Shown: positions 1 to 9,275, counted from the stretch's first letter. The stretch is 64,000 nt of DNA from Emticicia oligotrophica DSM 17448 (GCF_000263195.1 NC_018748.1:4030001-4094000), one strand, 5' to 3'. Notes: generated by a model from the letters alone, not told the origin. A program made the numbers and translations.

Positions 1-952
1 AATACTGAAATGCATATTCTTTTCCTTTTTCTAAGTTGTTGATTGTGAGCCAATAACGTTCGCCATCAGGTGCTTGATTCATCAAATATTTAGAGTCAAT
101 TTGCCAATCATTGAAATCACCAATAAGATGTACAAAGTTTTTCTTTGGTGCAAAAAATGAAAACGTTACGGTATTATCATTGATATAGTTGATGCCGTCT
201 TTGATATTTGGAGGTAAGTTCAATACTGTATTTTGGGGTTTTATAATAAATGAGAACTCGCTTGTAGAAGATTCGTTTCCAAGTTGTACACTAATTGTGA
301 TTTTATTAATACCTTCAATGGTTTTGAATTGCAATGTTTTTTGTAAAGAAATAATTGCTGAATCACCACTAACTTGATAAGAAACAATAGGTGAAACTTG
401 TGTTATTGCTTGAAACGTAAGATTCGCATTGGCTTTCGAAAATTTAAACTTAAAAAGAATATCTTCATTTTTACTAAAAATGGCGTTTGGGACAGGTTCA
501 ATAATTTTGAAATAAAGCCCATCATCATACAAATTCAAAATAAAATCTTCAGTTTGTGCTTTACCATCTCCACTTTTCAATAATAAACCTAGTTTTTTAA
601 TGGTTTTACCGGTAGGAACCTTAAAATAATCTCTTGGTTTTAGTTTGATACTCCATCTATCATTGCCTAGTGAACTCATTCGACCTGCTTCAAATGGAAT
701 ATTAAAGTTAGTTTGACCACTTGGTTGATATTCAAAAGCATTATCAACCGTTCCAGCTCCAGACCATAAAAAAACGTCAGAATTTTTACCCAATAAACCA
801 CTAACACGTGAATCTTTGGCTTGTTTTAAATCAAAAATTAGTGTAATTTCTTTATCTCCATTAGGAAAGTAAGAATCAGTAGTAACTGCTTGACTAAAAG
901 ACTTTTGCAGTACAAATAGAAGAAGTGTGCATTGTAGAAAGATGCGTTTCAT
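1..952 (-). CDS. secreted alpha-amylase-like protein, N-terminal part (partial)
   Basis: The frame opens with an ATG at 952 and runs off the left edge without a stop, giving 317 codons. It begins with a signal peptide (MKRIFLQCTLLLFVLQ then SFSQ). Residues of about 25-130 resemble the DUF4961-type N-terminal module, and the last 60 residues visible (FFAPKKNFVHLIGDFNDW, then ERYW) look like the CBM48/E-set starch-associated domain that precedes the GH13 barrel. In Bacteroidota this order is usual for secreted alpha-amylase family hydrolases with a C-terminal T9SS tail. The catalytic part lies outside the window, so enzymatic activity is inferred only from the N-terminal architecture. The gene sits 35 bp downstream of the maf stop on the same strand. 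Confidence 0.7.
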   Translation of the reverse strand, partial: MKRIFLQCTLLLFVLQKSFSQAVTTDSYFPNGDKEITLIFDLKQAKDSRVSGLLGKNSDVFLWSGAGTVDNAFEYQPSGQTNFNIPFEAGRMSSLGNDRWSIKLKPRDYFKVPTGKTIKKLGLLLKSGDGKAQTEDFILNLYDDGLYFKIIEPVPNAIFSKNEDILFKFKFSKANANLTFQAITQVSPIVSYQVSGDSAIISLQKTLQFKTIEGINKITISVQLGNESSTSEFSFIIKPQNTVLNLPPNIKDGINYINDNTVTFSFFAPKKNFVHLIGDFNDWQIDSKYLMNQAPDGERYWLTINNLEKGKEYAFQY

Positions 953-987
953 TATTTTATAAGTTAAAGTATGTTGTAAAAATACAA

Positions 988-1581
988 CTATTTTTTTACA
1001 ACATACTTTTCAAGCACCTCATAAACTCGATGGACGGGTAGTCCCATGACCGTATAAAATGAACCTTCTATTTTAGGTATGCCAATCATTCCGATAAAAT
1101 CCTGAACGCCGTATGCTCCAGCTTTATCAAATGGTTTGCAACGTTCGATATAATAATCTATTTCCCAATCACTCAATTCTTTAAAATGCACGAAAGAAGT
1201 ATCCGAAAATCCAATGGTTTCTTCCTTGGTCATTACACAAACACCAGTAATTACTCGATGTACTCTTCCACTTAGCATTTTTAACATTCCTTTGGCTTCC
1301 TCATAATCAGCGGGTTTATTTAAAATAATACTCGATTCATTTTCACGGTCGATAATAACTACTGTATCTGCACAGAGAATTATTTCATCTTGAAGATTTT
1401 CTTTAAAACATTCTGCTTTAGTTTTAGCTAAGAAAACAGGCACTTCTTCTACTGGCATACGCTCTGAAAAACTTTCATCTGTAGGAATTACTTTTACGGT
1501 AAAGTCAAATCCTGCATTATGCATGATTTCTTTTCTTCTGGGAGAGTTTGAGGCAAGTACAAGCGGTTTTATTAATTTCAT
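988..1581 (-). CDS. maf: Maf-like nucleotide pyrophosphatase
   Basis: Maf proteins hydrolyse non-canonical or modified nucleoside triphosphates to monophosphates and have been linked to septum control. The protein carries the family signature near the N-terminus (LASNSPRRKEI) and the central ADTVV motif with the catalytic Asp, followed by LNKPADYEEAKGMLKMLSGR and, near the C-terminus, DKAGAYGVQDF. I start it at the ATG at 1581 rather than 48 bases further upstream: this puts the signature 10 residues from the start and gives 197 residues, the usual length. It is followed after 35 bp by the amylase-like gene on the same strand and is divergent from the outer-membrane protein gene at 1689. Confidence 0.93.
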   Translation of the reverse strand: MKLIKPLVLASNSPRRKEIMHNAGFDFTVKVIPTDESFSERMPVEEVPVFLAKTKAECFKENLQDEIILCADTVVIIDRENESSIILNKPADYEEAKGMLKMLSGRVHRVITGVCVMTKEETIGFSDTSFVHFKELSDWEIDYYIERCKPFDKAGAYGVQDFIGMIGIPKIEGSFYTVMGLPVHRVYEVLEKYVVKK

Positions 1582-1688
1582 TATTTGATTATTTGTTATT
1601 CGAAGGCGAAATTCGTTATTTTTAGCCAATTATCATTCTTTAAACTAAAGAAGTAGAGTGAATTATTGAAAAAACGTTAAATTAGGGC

Positions 1689-3536
1689 ATGAAGTTTTTA
1701 ATTTACATACTATTATTACTTTCGGCTCAAGTTTGCTTTTCACAGAGGATTTCATCTGATAGTTTGGATAAGCTGAGGTCGGCGAAAGATAGTGTGATGT
1801 ATCAAAAACTAAAGATAAGGTTAAGTAAGACAAAAATTGGAAAAGAAGTTTATGGGGCATTATTTCGAGATGTATATAATTCAAATAGTCAGAAAAAGGT
1901 CATTTCAGAAATTGAAATAAATCCATTTGAAAAATATGAAGGTAAAATTATTGGCAAAATTTTAATTAAAAAGTTGGAGATTTTCGGTCCAACAGTTAAT
2001 GATACAACAAGAAAAGGTAATAAATTCGAGCATTTTGCGAGTAAAACATTTCATTATAATACTCGCGAAAAAGTTATTCGACAGTCTTTTTTACTATTCA
2101 ATGAAGGAGATAAACTTAATCCGCAAATTTTAAAAGATAATGAGCGACTTTTGCGTGCCAACCCAATCATTCACGACGCTCGTATTTATGTTCTTGAGCG
2201 AAAGGATGTAACTTGGATGGTTGATATATTGGTAATTACGCAGGATGTTTGGTCAATTAACTTTGAAGCCTCTGGAAGTAGTGCAAAAAATTTTGTACTC
2301 GGATTTGAAGATAGAAATTTTCAGGGAAGAGGACATTCTTTTCAGAATAAATTAACATGGAGAGCGGATGACCCCTATCAGAGGTTTGGTTGGAGAAGTA
2401 TTTATACCGTACCTTACATTGGAAGGAGTTTCATATCTGGACAAATTAAATTAATCAATGAAAGAGATTTAGCTCAATATTCTGTTCAAGTTTATCGCCC
2501 TTTTTTAACTGTCGAGACTCGTAATGCAGGTTCGGTTGAAGTTGGATATTCTAGAATTCGAGAGTATAAGAAGTTATTTATCAAGGGGATAGATAGTGCC
2601 TTGACATATCCAGTTAGTTATTTTTATTCAGATGCTTGGTATGGTAGGGCATTTCACTTAGATGCCAACCAAAGAAACAAACAATTAATTCTCGCACTTC
2701 GGAGAACTAGCTATGAATACAGAAAAAGGCCCGAAGTAGGCCTTGATACCAATAAAATTTATTGGAACCGAACTACTTGGCTCGGAAGTTTGGGCTTTTC
2801 TAGCCGCAATTATCAAAGAGACTTCTTGATTTACGGATTTGGTCGAACCGAAGACGTTCCAGTTGGAAACTTAATGTCGCTAACATTTGGTACAGAAAGC
2901 ACCGAATTCGGGAATAGGGGCTATGCTGGTTTTCAGTTTGCAAAAGGCAAATATTTACCTCAAAATAAGGCCTATTTTTATATATTGGCCAATGCTGGGG
3001 CTTATTTAAAACAAAAAGTTGTACAACAGGGAGTTTTAGGAGTTCAAGGTTTTTTCTTTAGTCGATTAATGCAAATAGGCCTATCACAAACTCGACAGTT
3101 TTTAAATGTTGGACTTACGTACGGTATTAACAGAGATGCTTTAGATTATTTGAATATTAGTGGTAGAGATGGAATTGTAGGTGTTAATAGTGAGGCACTC
3201 AGGGGCGACAAACGCCTTACTTTAGGTTATGAATCAGTATTTTTTTCTCGTAAAAGTTTTGTTGGTTTTAGGGTTGCTAGCTTTGTTTTTGCCAACTGGG
3301 GGCTTGTTAGTCTTAAAGATTATCCACTTCTTACAAGTCCACTTTATCAAGGATATGGTTTTGGTTTAAGAATGAGAAATGAAAATTTAGCAATTAATAC
3401 TTTTCAAATTAGATTAGGTTTTTACCCAAATATACCCAATTTATCGTCCCCAATTAGATTCGCATTTGATGCATCACAGCCTTTGAAACTTCGTGATTTT
3501 GATATTTCCGCTCCAACAATAATTCCTTTTAGATAA
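1689..3536 (+). CDS. POTRA-containing outer-membrane beta-barrel protein
   Basis: A 615-residue exported protein with a signal peptide ending around residue 18 (VCFSQ). Residues of about 75-185 look like one POTRA repeat: IIGKILIKKLEIFG, then REKVIRQSFLLFNEGD, ERLLRANPIIHDARI and VDILVITQDVWSI, the pattern seen in BamA/TamA/FhaC relatives. The rest alternates polar and aromatic residues with glycines and ends in strand-like segments, as in a 16-strand bacterial surface antigen barrel. It is likely an outer-membrane insertion or transport protein, but it is shorter than BamA and has one clear POTRA rather than five, so it is not BamA itself. It stands alone between divergent maf and the marR gene. 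Confidence 0.75.
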   Translation: MKFLIYILLLLSAQVCFSQRISSDSLDKLRSAKDSVMYQKLKIRLSKTKIGKEVYGALFRDVYNSNSQKKVISEIEINPFEKYEGKIIGKILIKKLEIFGPTVNDTTRKGNKFEHFASKTFHYNTREKVIRQSFLLFNEGDKLNPQILKDNERLLRANPIIHDARIYVLERKDVTWMVDILVITQDVWSINFEASGSSAKNFVLGFEDRNFQGRGHSFQNKLTWRADDPYQRFGWRSIYTVPYIGRSFISGQIKLINERDLAQYSVQVYRPFLTVETRNAGSVEVGYSRIREYKKLFIKGIDSALTYPVSYFYSDAWYGRAFHLDANQRNKQLILALRRTSYEYRKRPEVGLDTNKIYWNRTTWLGSLGFSSRNYQRDFLIYGFGRTEDVPVGNLMSLTFGTESTEFGNRGYAGFQFAKGKYLPQNKAYFYILANAGAYLKQKVVQQGVLGVQGFFFSRLMQIGLSQTRQFLNVGLTYGINRDALDYLNISGRDGIVGVNSEALRGDKRLTLGYESVFFSRKSFVGFRVASFVFANWGLVSLKDYPLLTSPLYQGYGFGLRMRNENLAINTFQIRLGFYPNIPNLSSPIRFAFDASQPLKLRDFDISAPTIIPFR

Positions 3537-3706
3537 TTTTTTTAAAATATTTTTCAAAGTATAACTGCTTGATTATTAGTTAATAATGCTTCTTTTTTGC
3601 CTTTTATTCAAATTTTTTGCTAAAATTTATAAAAATGTTCATTACATAGTGAACTAAAAATCGTGTGTTATTGTATTGTATGTATAAACATATATTGTTA
3701 ATGTAT

Positions 3707-3714
3707 TATATTTG
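3707..3714 (+). promoter_or_regulatory. candidate -7 promoter box (TATATTTG) for marR-yceI
   Basis: The octamer fits the Bacteroidota consensus TANNTTTG exactly and lies 24 bases ahead of the MarR ATG at 3739, leaving a short leader. I see no clear TTTG -33 element at the usual 19-21 base spacing. Confidence 0.5.
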
Positions 3715-3738
3715 TACAGAACTAAATAAAATATAATC

Positions 3739-4200
3739 ATGTCAATCGAGAAAGATATTAAGCAACAAAAACCTTTTAAGAGTAGCTACCAAAAATTAGT
3801 AGTAAATTTAATTTATACTTCTAATTGGATGAGCTCTGAGCAACAAGGTTTGTTAAAGCCTTTTGACCTTTCTTCACAACAATATAATGTTTTGAGAATT
3901 TTACGTGGACAGTACCCCAACCCTATTACAGTGAATGGTATCATAGAAAGGATGTTGGATAAAATGTCGAACGCTTCTCGATTGGTTGATAAGCTTCTAT
4001 TAAAAGGCTATGTATCAAGGTGCGATAATGCTGATGACCGTAGAGCTTGTGATATCAGAATCACAGAATCTGGAGCAGAAATTTTAAAAAAAATTGATGT
4101 ACTTCAGGAGCAGGCAGATGAAAAAATGAAACGTTTAACTCCAGAAGAAGCAGAATTGTTAAGTAGTTTACTAGATAAGCTGCGAGGAAGCGAAGATTAA
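3739..4200 (+). CDS. MarR family transcriptional regulator
   Basis: A 153-residue winged-helix regulator. The DNA-binding region spans about residues 45-110: helix-turn-helix around ITVNGIIERMLDKMSNASRL and the wing with the family hallmark DDRRACDIRIT (residues 99-109), flanked by the helical dimerisation segments typical of MarR. It probably represses genes in response to a small ligand or oxidant. The next gene, a YceI-like periplasmic protein, follows after 56 bp on the same strand, so YceI is a natural candidate target and may be co-transcribed. One Cys (C95) and a second (C104) lie near the wing and could be redox-sensitive, but this is speculation. No second domain is present. Confidence 0.9.
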   Translation: MSIEKDIKQQKPFKSSYQKLVVNLIYTSNWMSSEQQGLLKPFDLSSQQYNVLRILRGQYPNPITVNGIIERMLDKMSNASRLVDKLLLKGYVSRCDNADDRRACDIRITESGAEILKKIDVLQEQADEKMKRLTPEEAELLSSLLDKLRGSED

Positions 4201-4256
4201 TCAATAAAGCTTAATTCTTTTATTTTTATATTTTAAATCAAATTTTAGTTCAAAAA

Positions 4257-4871
4257 ATGAAAATTGTTAAAAATTTAATGTTTGTAGCGTTTGCTGCATT
4301 GGTAAGTGTTTCAGCTATGGCTGATGGTGGTAAAAAAGGAGCAGCTCCAGTATCTTTGAAAGTAGATACAAAAGCAAGTACTTTTAATTGGTTAGGTAAG
4401 AAAGTAACTGGCGAGCACAACGGAACAATTGGAATTCAGAGTGGAAGTTTGGTTTTGAACGCTGGTAAATTACAAGGTGGTGAGTTTGTAATTGACATGA
4501 AATCAATCAAATGTTTAGATTTGACAGACGCAGGTTACAATGCAAAATTAGTTGGCCATTTATCAAGCCCTGATTTTTTTGATGTAACAAATTATCCAAC
4601 TGCTGCTTTGAAAATCAAAAAAGTAACCGCAAAAGGTGGTTCTAACTACGATGTTAATGCTGACCTCACAATCAATGGTGTAACAAATGCTATTTCTTTC
4701 CCTGCTGTTGTAACTGTTGAAGGTAAAGGTGCTACTGCAACTGCTAAATTTGAAGTTGACCGTACGAAATTTGGTAGCAAATTTGGTTCAAAAACTTTCT
4801 TCGAATCAATCGGTGATAAAATGATTTATGATAATTTCCAAGTTGATGTTAAAATCGTTGCAGCAAAATAA
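4257..4871 (+). CDS. YceI family periplasmic lipocalin-like protein
   Basis: A 204-residue protein with a signal peptide (cleavage near VSAMA-DGG, residue 22). The mature part has the YceI pattern: VDTKASTFNWLGKKVTGEHNG at the start, GGEFVIDMKSIKCLD, LVGHLSSPDFFDVTNYPTA in the middle and VDRTKFGSKFGS before a final strand IYDNFQVDVKIVA. YceI proteins form an extended lipocalin barrel that binds isoprenoid-like or other hydrophobic ligands in the periplasm. The substrate here is unknown. It follows a MarR regulator by 56 bp and is closed by a strong terminator, so the two make a short transcription unit. Confidence 0.93.
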   Translation: MKIVKNLMFVAFAALVSVSAMADGGKKGAAPVSLKVDTKASTFNWLGKKVTGEHNGTIGIQSGSLVLNAGKLQGGEFVIDMKSIKCLDLTDAGYNAKLVGHLSSPDFFDVTNYPTAALKIKKVTAKGGSNYDVNADLTINGVTNAISFPAVVTVEGKGATATAKFEVDRTKFGSKFGSKTFFESIGDKMIYDNFQVDVKIVAAK

Positions 4872-4916
4872 TAGCTGATAAGCATTACCCTCAAAAATGG
4901 AAATAGTTTAATAAAG

Positions 4917-4954
4917 AAAAAGCCATGGATGGATAAACCATTTATGGCTTTTTT
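4917..4954 (+). terminator. Rho-independent terminator after yceI-like gene
   Basis: A 10-bp stem (AAAAAGCCAT with ATGGCTTTTT) with an imperfect inner extension, ending in a T-run. It lies 45 bp after the YceI stop. Confidence 0.85.
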
Positions 4955-5000
4955 ATTTTAGATTTACTCTATATTTATTCAACACTAAATTTCAAATAAT

Positions 5001-5906
5001 ATGGCGTATAATCAACCAATGTTAAGAGATGGTGCTTTAGAGGGAAAAACATTCGTAGTAACTGGAGGAGGAACTGGTTTAGGCAAATCAATGTCGAAAT
5101 ATTTCCTCGAATTAGGTGCAAATGTTGTAATTACAAGTAGGAAATTAGCAGTTTTGGAAGAAACCGCCCATGAACTTAGTCAAACGACTGGAGGGAAAAT
5201 TTTACCAATTGCTTGTGATGTGAGAGATTATGGTGCTATTGAAGCAATGAAAGATAAAACTTTGGCAGAATTTGGCGAAATCAGTGGTTTGCTTAATAAT
5301 GCTGCTGGTAATTTTATTTCACCTACTGAGCGTCTTTCGCACCGAGCCATTGATACCATTGTAGATATTGTTTTAAAAGGTACTTATTATACAACTTTAG
5401 CACTCGGAAAACATTGGATAGAACAAAAGCAGCCTGCCACAGTTTTGAGCATTGTAACTACCTACGCTTCGACTGGCTCTGGTTTTGTTGTTCCCTCAGC
5501 CATGGCCAAGTCGGGAGTGTTGACTATGACTCGTAGTTTGGCAGTAGAGTGGGCTAAATATGGTATTAGATTCAATGCAATTGCCCCCGGACCTTTCCCG
5601 ACTAAAGGAGCTTGGGATAGATTATTTCCAGTAGAAGCATTTCCACCACATTTAAAGGAGCGTTTTTCTGACCACGGAAATGTGCCAACCAAGAGGGTAG
5701 GGGAGCATCAAGAATTAGCTAACTTAGCCGCATATTTAATGTCTGATTTCTCTTCATATATCAATGGTGAAGTGGTGACGATTGATGGCGGAGAATGGCT
5801 AAACGGAGCTGGAGAATTTAATCACCTCAACGAAATTCCAAATGATATGTGGGATGTCATTCAAGCTGCAATTAAAGCTAATACAAGACCCAAAAAATCA
5901 GAATAA
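5001..5906 (+). CDS. DECR-type short-chain dehydrogenase (2,4-dienoyl-CoA reductase-like)
   Basis: A 301-residue SDR protein. The Rossmann glycine motif is VTGGGTGLGKS (residues 20-30), the NNAAGNF stretch is at 99-105, and the usual YxxxK is replaced: Tyr155 in TTYASTGSG, Ser166 and Lys170 in SAMAK. This Tyr-x10-Ser-x3-Lys arrangement is the one used by mammalian 2,4-dienoyl-CoA reductases, so an NADPH-dependent role in degrading unsaturated fatty acyl-CoA is likely. The conserved NAIAPGPFPTKGAW segment follows. It has no beta-oxidation neighbours here and appears monocistronic, ending in a terminator shared with the convergent kynU. Confidence 0.87.
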   Translation: MAYNQPMLRDGALEGKTFVVTGGGTGLGKSMSKYFLELGANVVITSRKLAVLEETAHELSQTTGGKILPIACDVRDYGAIEAMKDKTLAEFGEISGLLNNAAGNFISPTERLSHRAIDTIVDIVLKGTYYTTLALGKHWIEQKQPATVLSIVTTYASTGSGFVVPSAMAKSGVLTMTRSLAVEWAKYGIRFNAIAPGPFPTKGAWDRLFPVEAFPPHLKERFSDHGNVPTKRVGEHQELANLAAYLMSDFSSYINGEVVTIDGGEWLNGAGEFNHLNEIPNDMWDVIQAAIKANTRPKKSE

Positions 5907-5908
5907 AC

Positions 5909-5941
5909 AAAAGAGGGATGGTATTAAACCATCCCTCTTTT
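5909..5941. terminator. bidirectional terminator between SDR gene and kynU
   Basis: A perfect 13-bp stem (AAAAGAGGGATGG with its complement, extendable by two pairs) around a 7-base loop, with A- and T-runs on the two sides. It fills the whole gap between two convergent genes. Confidence 0.92.
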
Positions 5942-5943
5942 GT

Positions 5944-7218
5944 TTATGTAACTGCAAGTTTCTCAATACCGAATCTTTCATACTCTTTTTCACTTACAAT
6001 TTTCTCAATTCTAATAACCGTTTCCAATAATTCAGTAAAGGTATTGTATAAGGGAGCAATGCCTAAACGAATATTATTTGGTGGGCGAAAGTCTGGGATT
6101 ATGCTTCGATTTCCAGACAGTGGTTCAATCATAGCTCTGTTTATTCGATAACCTTCATCATGCTGAATAGATATATGTGACCCTCTATAATTTACATCCA
6201 ACGGAGATGCAATACTGAATCCAAGTGGTAATAGATATTCTTGAATTAATTCAATAAAGAAATTACTTTGGGCAATACTTTTTTCTCTTAAATTCTCAAT
6301 TCCTGCTTCAATTAAAAGGTCAAGTCCGGGTTCTGTTGCTGCTAGAGAAAGAACTGTTGGCGTACCTGCTGCAAATTTTTGGATATTATTTTTAGATGAA
6401 TATGCTAGACTAAATTCAAATGGATTTTCATGGCTAAACCATGCCCAAATTGGATTGATTAGTTTTTCCTGCAACTCTTTTCTTACATATAAAAAAGCAG
6501 GGGCACCAGGACCGCCATTCAAATACTTATATGTACAGCCGACAGCCAAATCGGCATTGTTTTCGTTTAGATTAACTGGTACCGAACCAGCAGAATGGCT
6601 TAAATCCCAAATGACAAGTGCTTCCTTTTTGCGTGCTAATTGATTGATTTTCAGCATATCATACTTATAAGCACTTTTAAATAATACATGACTTAAAGTA
6701 AGAAGAGCGGTTGAACCATCAAGTGCTGCTTCAATTTCATCTTCAGATATATTTATTCCATTTTTACTTTCTAATATTTGTAATTGATGGTTCTTGAATT
6801 GCTGATTTATTAGACCTTGTAAAACATAAATATCAGTAGGAAAATTAAGTGAATCTGTGATGATTTTATTCTTAAACTGTTGATAATTAAGTACAGCAAA
6901 CGCTAGTTTATAGAAGTTGATGGAGGTACTATCGCCAACAAAGATTTCATCTGGTCGAGCACCAACAATTTTGGCTATTTTGGTTCCAATTCTATTTGGT
7001 AAATCAAGCCATTGTTCGTTCCAACTTCTAATTAGTCGGTTTCCCCATTGATTTTCAATAATTTCTTTACTCAACTCAAGGCTTTGTTTAGGTAATCTAC
7101 CCAGTGAATTCCCATCTAAGTATATCTCTTCATTTTGAATAAATTGGTTTCTAAAGGAAGCTAATTTATCGGATTTGTCAAGTGTTTCTGCTTTTTGCTG
7201 AAAATCTGCTAAACTCAT
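5944..7218 (-). CDS. kynU: kynureninase
   Basis: Kynureninase is a PLP enzyme that splits kynurenine or 3-hydroxykynurenine into (hydroxy)anthranilate and alanine. The 424-residue sequence is full length. Visible signatures are YLDGNSLGRLP (33-43), the phosphate-binding region GDSTSINFYKL (95-105), WDLSHSAGSVPV with the cofactor Asp (204-215) and the PLP lysine K231 in AVGCTYKYLNGGPGAPAF. The C-terminal NNIRLGIAPLYNTF is also typical. It is the last gene of a minus-strand run with an esterase (7 bp upstream) and an amino-acid permease. No other tryptophan-degradation or NAD-synthesis gene is visible in the window. Confidence 0.95.
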   Translation of the reverse strand: MSLADFQQKAETLDKSDKLASFRNQFIQNEEIYLDGNSLGRLPKQSLELSKEIIENQWGNRLIRSWNEQWLDLPNRIGTKIAKIVGARPDEIFVGDSTSINFYKLAFAVLNYQQFKNKIITDSLNFPTDIYVLQGLINQQFKNHQLQILESKNGINISEDEIEAALDGSTALLTLSHVLFKSAYKYDMLKINQLARKKEALVIWDLSHSAGSVPVNLNENNADLAVGCTYKYLNGGPGAPAFLYVRKELQEKLINPIWAWFSHENPFEFSLAYSSKNNIQKFAAGTPTVLSLAATEPGLDLLIEAGIENLREKSIAQSNFFIELIQEYLLPLGFSIASPLDVNYRGSHISIQHDEGYRINRAMIEPLSGNRSIIPDFRPPNNIRLGIAPLYNTFTELLETVIRIEKIVSEKEYERFGIEKLAVT

Positions 7219-7225
7219 GTTAAAT

Positions 7226-7921
7226 TTAGTTTAATTGCTGCATAATTAGTGGCTGAATTTTTTCTGTCCACATCTGATACATTTTACCAGATGGATGTAA
7301 GCCATCTTCAGCAATGAGTGATGCATCATCTGGAGCTTTCCGAGATATAGGAGTAATATCAATGTAAAGAATGCCCCTTTTTTCGGTTTCTGCTTTGCAA
7401 ATAGCATTGAATAAATCAATACTTTTTGAAATATCTGGCCTACTACTGTTTAAACCAAATGGAGTTACTCCCCAATCTGGAATAGACACCACAAATACTC
7501 TATTTTTATTATTGTCTGCAAATTGAATTGCTGTTTCTAATAAATCAACGAACTCTTTACGAAATTCTTCGGCATTTCTTCCTCGATACTGATTATTTAC
7601 GCCAATCAATAAGGATACCAAATCAAATTTTTCAATTACATTCTCTTTGATTATTCGTGCCTTTAATTCATCAGTTGTCCATCCAGTTTTTGCAATAATT
7701 TTTGGTGGAGCAATTTTTTTTCCTGTATTTCTCAACTTTTCTACTAATTGTACTGGCCATCGTTGGCTTTCTGATACACTTTCACCAATGGTGTAGCTAT
7801 CTCCTAATGCCAAATATTTAAGTTCATTATCCATTGTTTTTTTACTTTTTAAAGATTGTGAGGTTGATTCACAAGAAATAAATAGGCCAATTATAACCCC
7901 AAACAGATATTTTATGTTCAT
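7226..7921 (-). CDS. SGNH/GDSL hydrolase lipoprotein
   Basis: A 231-residue lipoprotein esterase. I start at the ATG at 7921, because the longer frame would bury the lipoprotein signal (lipobox LFISC, Cys17) behind 39 charged residues. SGNH blocks are clear: GDSYTIG with nucleophile Ser42, Gly80, GVNN at 107-110, and the DGLHPSG Asp-His pair (D206, H209). It likely hydrolyses an ester on a sugar, lipid or peptide in the periplasm or on the cell surface. The substrate cannot be read from the sequence. It is 46 bp after a permease and 7 bp before kynU, all on the minus strand. Confidence 0.88.
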   Translation of the reverse strand: MNIKYLFGVIIGLFISCESTSQSLKSKKTMDNELKYLALGDSYTIGESVSESQRWPVQLVEKLRNTGKKIAPPKIIAKTGWTTDELKARIIKENVIEKFDLVSLLIGVNNQYRGRNAEEFRKEFVDLLETAIQFADNNKNRVFVVSIPDWGVTPFGLNSSRPDISKSIDLFNAICKAETEKRGILYIDITPISRKAPDDASLIAEDGLHPSGKMYQMWTEKIQPLIMQQLN

Positions 7922-7967
7922 TAATTTCACATTTCTAATACAAACGAATTTCAATGCTAACTTAGAT

Positions 7968-9275
7968 TTATGCTTCTTTGTTTTTGTTAAAATTCGAAAT
8001 AAGATAATAAACAACTGAAAGTATTGAAAGAAAGACAAGAAGACTTATAATTTCTTTCGTTGCTAGGTTTGATAGAAACCAAATTATTGAAAGAGCGGCT
8101 ATGATTGGAATGCTAATGCCAAAAGGGAGTTTAAAAGTATTTTTATCTGAAAGATTTGATTTTAATCTTAATCGAATGGTCGCTAAAACTACCCCAAGAT
8201 AAACAGTAAGCAGAGAGGCACTCGCAATGACAGCTAATTCTTTGAAACCACCCGAAATTGAAAAAATAAAGTCAAGTAAGGCATAGACAATGATAGCAAT
8301 ATAAGGAGTAGCATATTTAGGGTGAATTTTTGCCGTAAACTTAGGCAACCAACCTTTATTCGCACCCGCAAATAAAACCCGTGGGTATGATAAAACAGAA
8401 CCACTGAGAGCGGCAAACATTGAAAAAGCTGCACCAATCACCATTAAAGTACTTCCAAAAGAACCTAGTACTACGTTGGCAACTGCTGCCAAAGGTGCTT
8501 GCTTTTGAACAATTAATTGATTGCCCAATACACCTTGAGCGATTGTTTGAATAAGCATATAGAATAGTACGACAGCTCCCATTCCAGATAAAATACCCAA
8601 TGGAACAACTTTTTTTGGATTTTTTAGTTCACCGCTAACATTTAATGAGGCCTCACCACCAGCAAACGCAAAGAAAAGTAAAAGAGAGGCTTCCCCTAGG
8701 CTACTTATATTTGGAAATATATTCCACGTTAAATTTTGTGTTTGACAATGAAAAACTCCTAAGACAATCAGTAAAGTCAGTGGGATAAGTTTGATTAGGG
8801 TATTTATTTTGACAAAATTGTCACCATGTTTTACCCCCAAGATATTTATGAATGCGAAGCCCCCGAAAATCAAAATAAAGAATATCGCTCGATAAATAGT
8901 TTCTTGAATTGAGGGGAAGTAAATACTTATCATATCTGCCATGGCATTTGCTACTGCTGCATCGGCTAAAATACCGACAAACCAAAACATAGTATTGGCC
9001 AAGAAACCTGCATAATTGCCAAATGCGGCGTGGATATAGGCATATGCTCCTCCTGTAACAGTTATTTTACTGCCAATTTCAGAGAAACAAAGCATAATGA
9101 GCATCATTAGTAAGCCACAAAAAACATAGGCTAAAATGCTGGTTTCTCCTAAAATATTAGCAACTAGCGACGGTAGTACAAAAATTCCTGCTCCAATCGT
9201 TCTATTGAGTGTGTTAGCAGCTAAGCCCCAAACACCAATTTCTCGGCGGAGGCCCTCATTATTTGTTGATGACAT
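7968..9275 (-). CDS. APC superfamily amino-acid permease
   Basis: A 435-residue integral membrane protein with about 12 hydrophobic segments. The N-terminus has the APC signature in the first helix (LNRTIGAGIFVLPS, with the unwound GAGIF ligand site), followed by YAYIHAAFGNYAGFLA and later FAFAGGEASLNVSGELKNPKKVVP, as in amino-acid/polyamine/organocation porters. The ATG at 9275 is chosen because the longer frame runs backwards through the terminator of the upstream gene. It lies upstream of the esterase and kynU, so tryptophan or kynurenine is a possible substrate, though this rests only on position. Confidence 0.9.
   Translation of the reverse strand: MSSTNNEGLRREIGVWGLAANTLNRTIGAGIFVLPSLVANILGETSILAYVFCGLLMMLIMLCFSEIGSKITVTGGAYAYIHAAFGNYAGFLANTMFWFVGILADAAVANAMADMISIYFPSIQETIYRAIFFILIFGGFAFINILGVKHGDNFVKINTLIKLIPLTLLIVLGVFHCQTQNLTWNIFPNISSLGEASLLLFFAFAGGEASLNVSGELKNPKKVVPLGILSGMGAVVLFYMLIQTIAQGVLGNQLIVQKQAPLAAVANVVLGSFGSTLMVIGAAFSMFAALSGSVLSYPRVLFAGANKGWLPKFTAKIHPKYATPYIAIIVYALLDFIFSISGGFKELAVIASASLLTVYLGVVLATIRLRLKSNLSDKNTFKLPFGISIPIIAALSIIWFLSNLATKEIISLLVFLSILSVVYYLISNFNKNKEA

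Noticed and set aside
5462-5692. Short opposite-strand frames inside clear genes
   Set aside because: They overlap conserved coding sequence on the other strand and have no features of their own, so they were left out as shadows.
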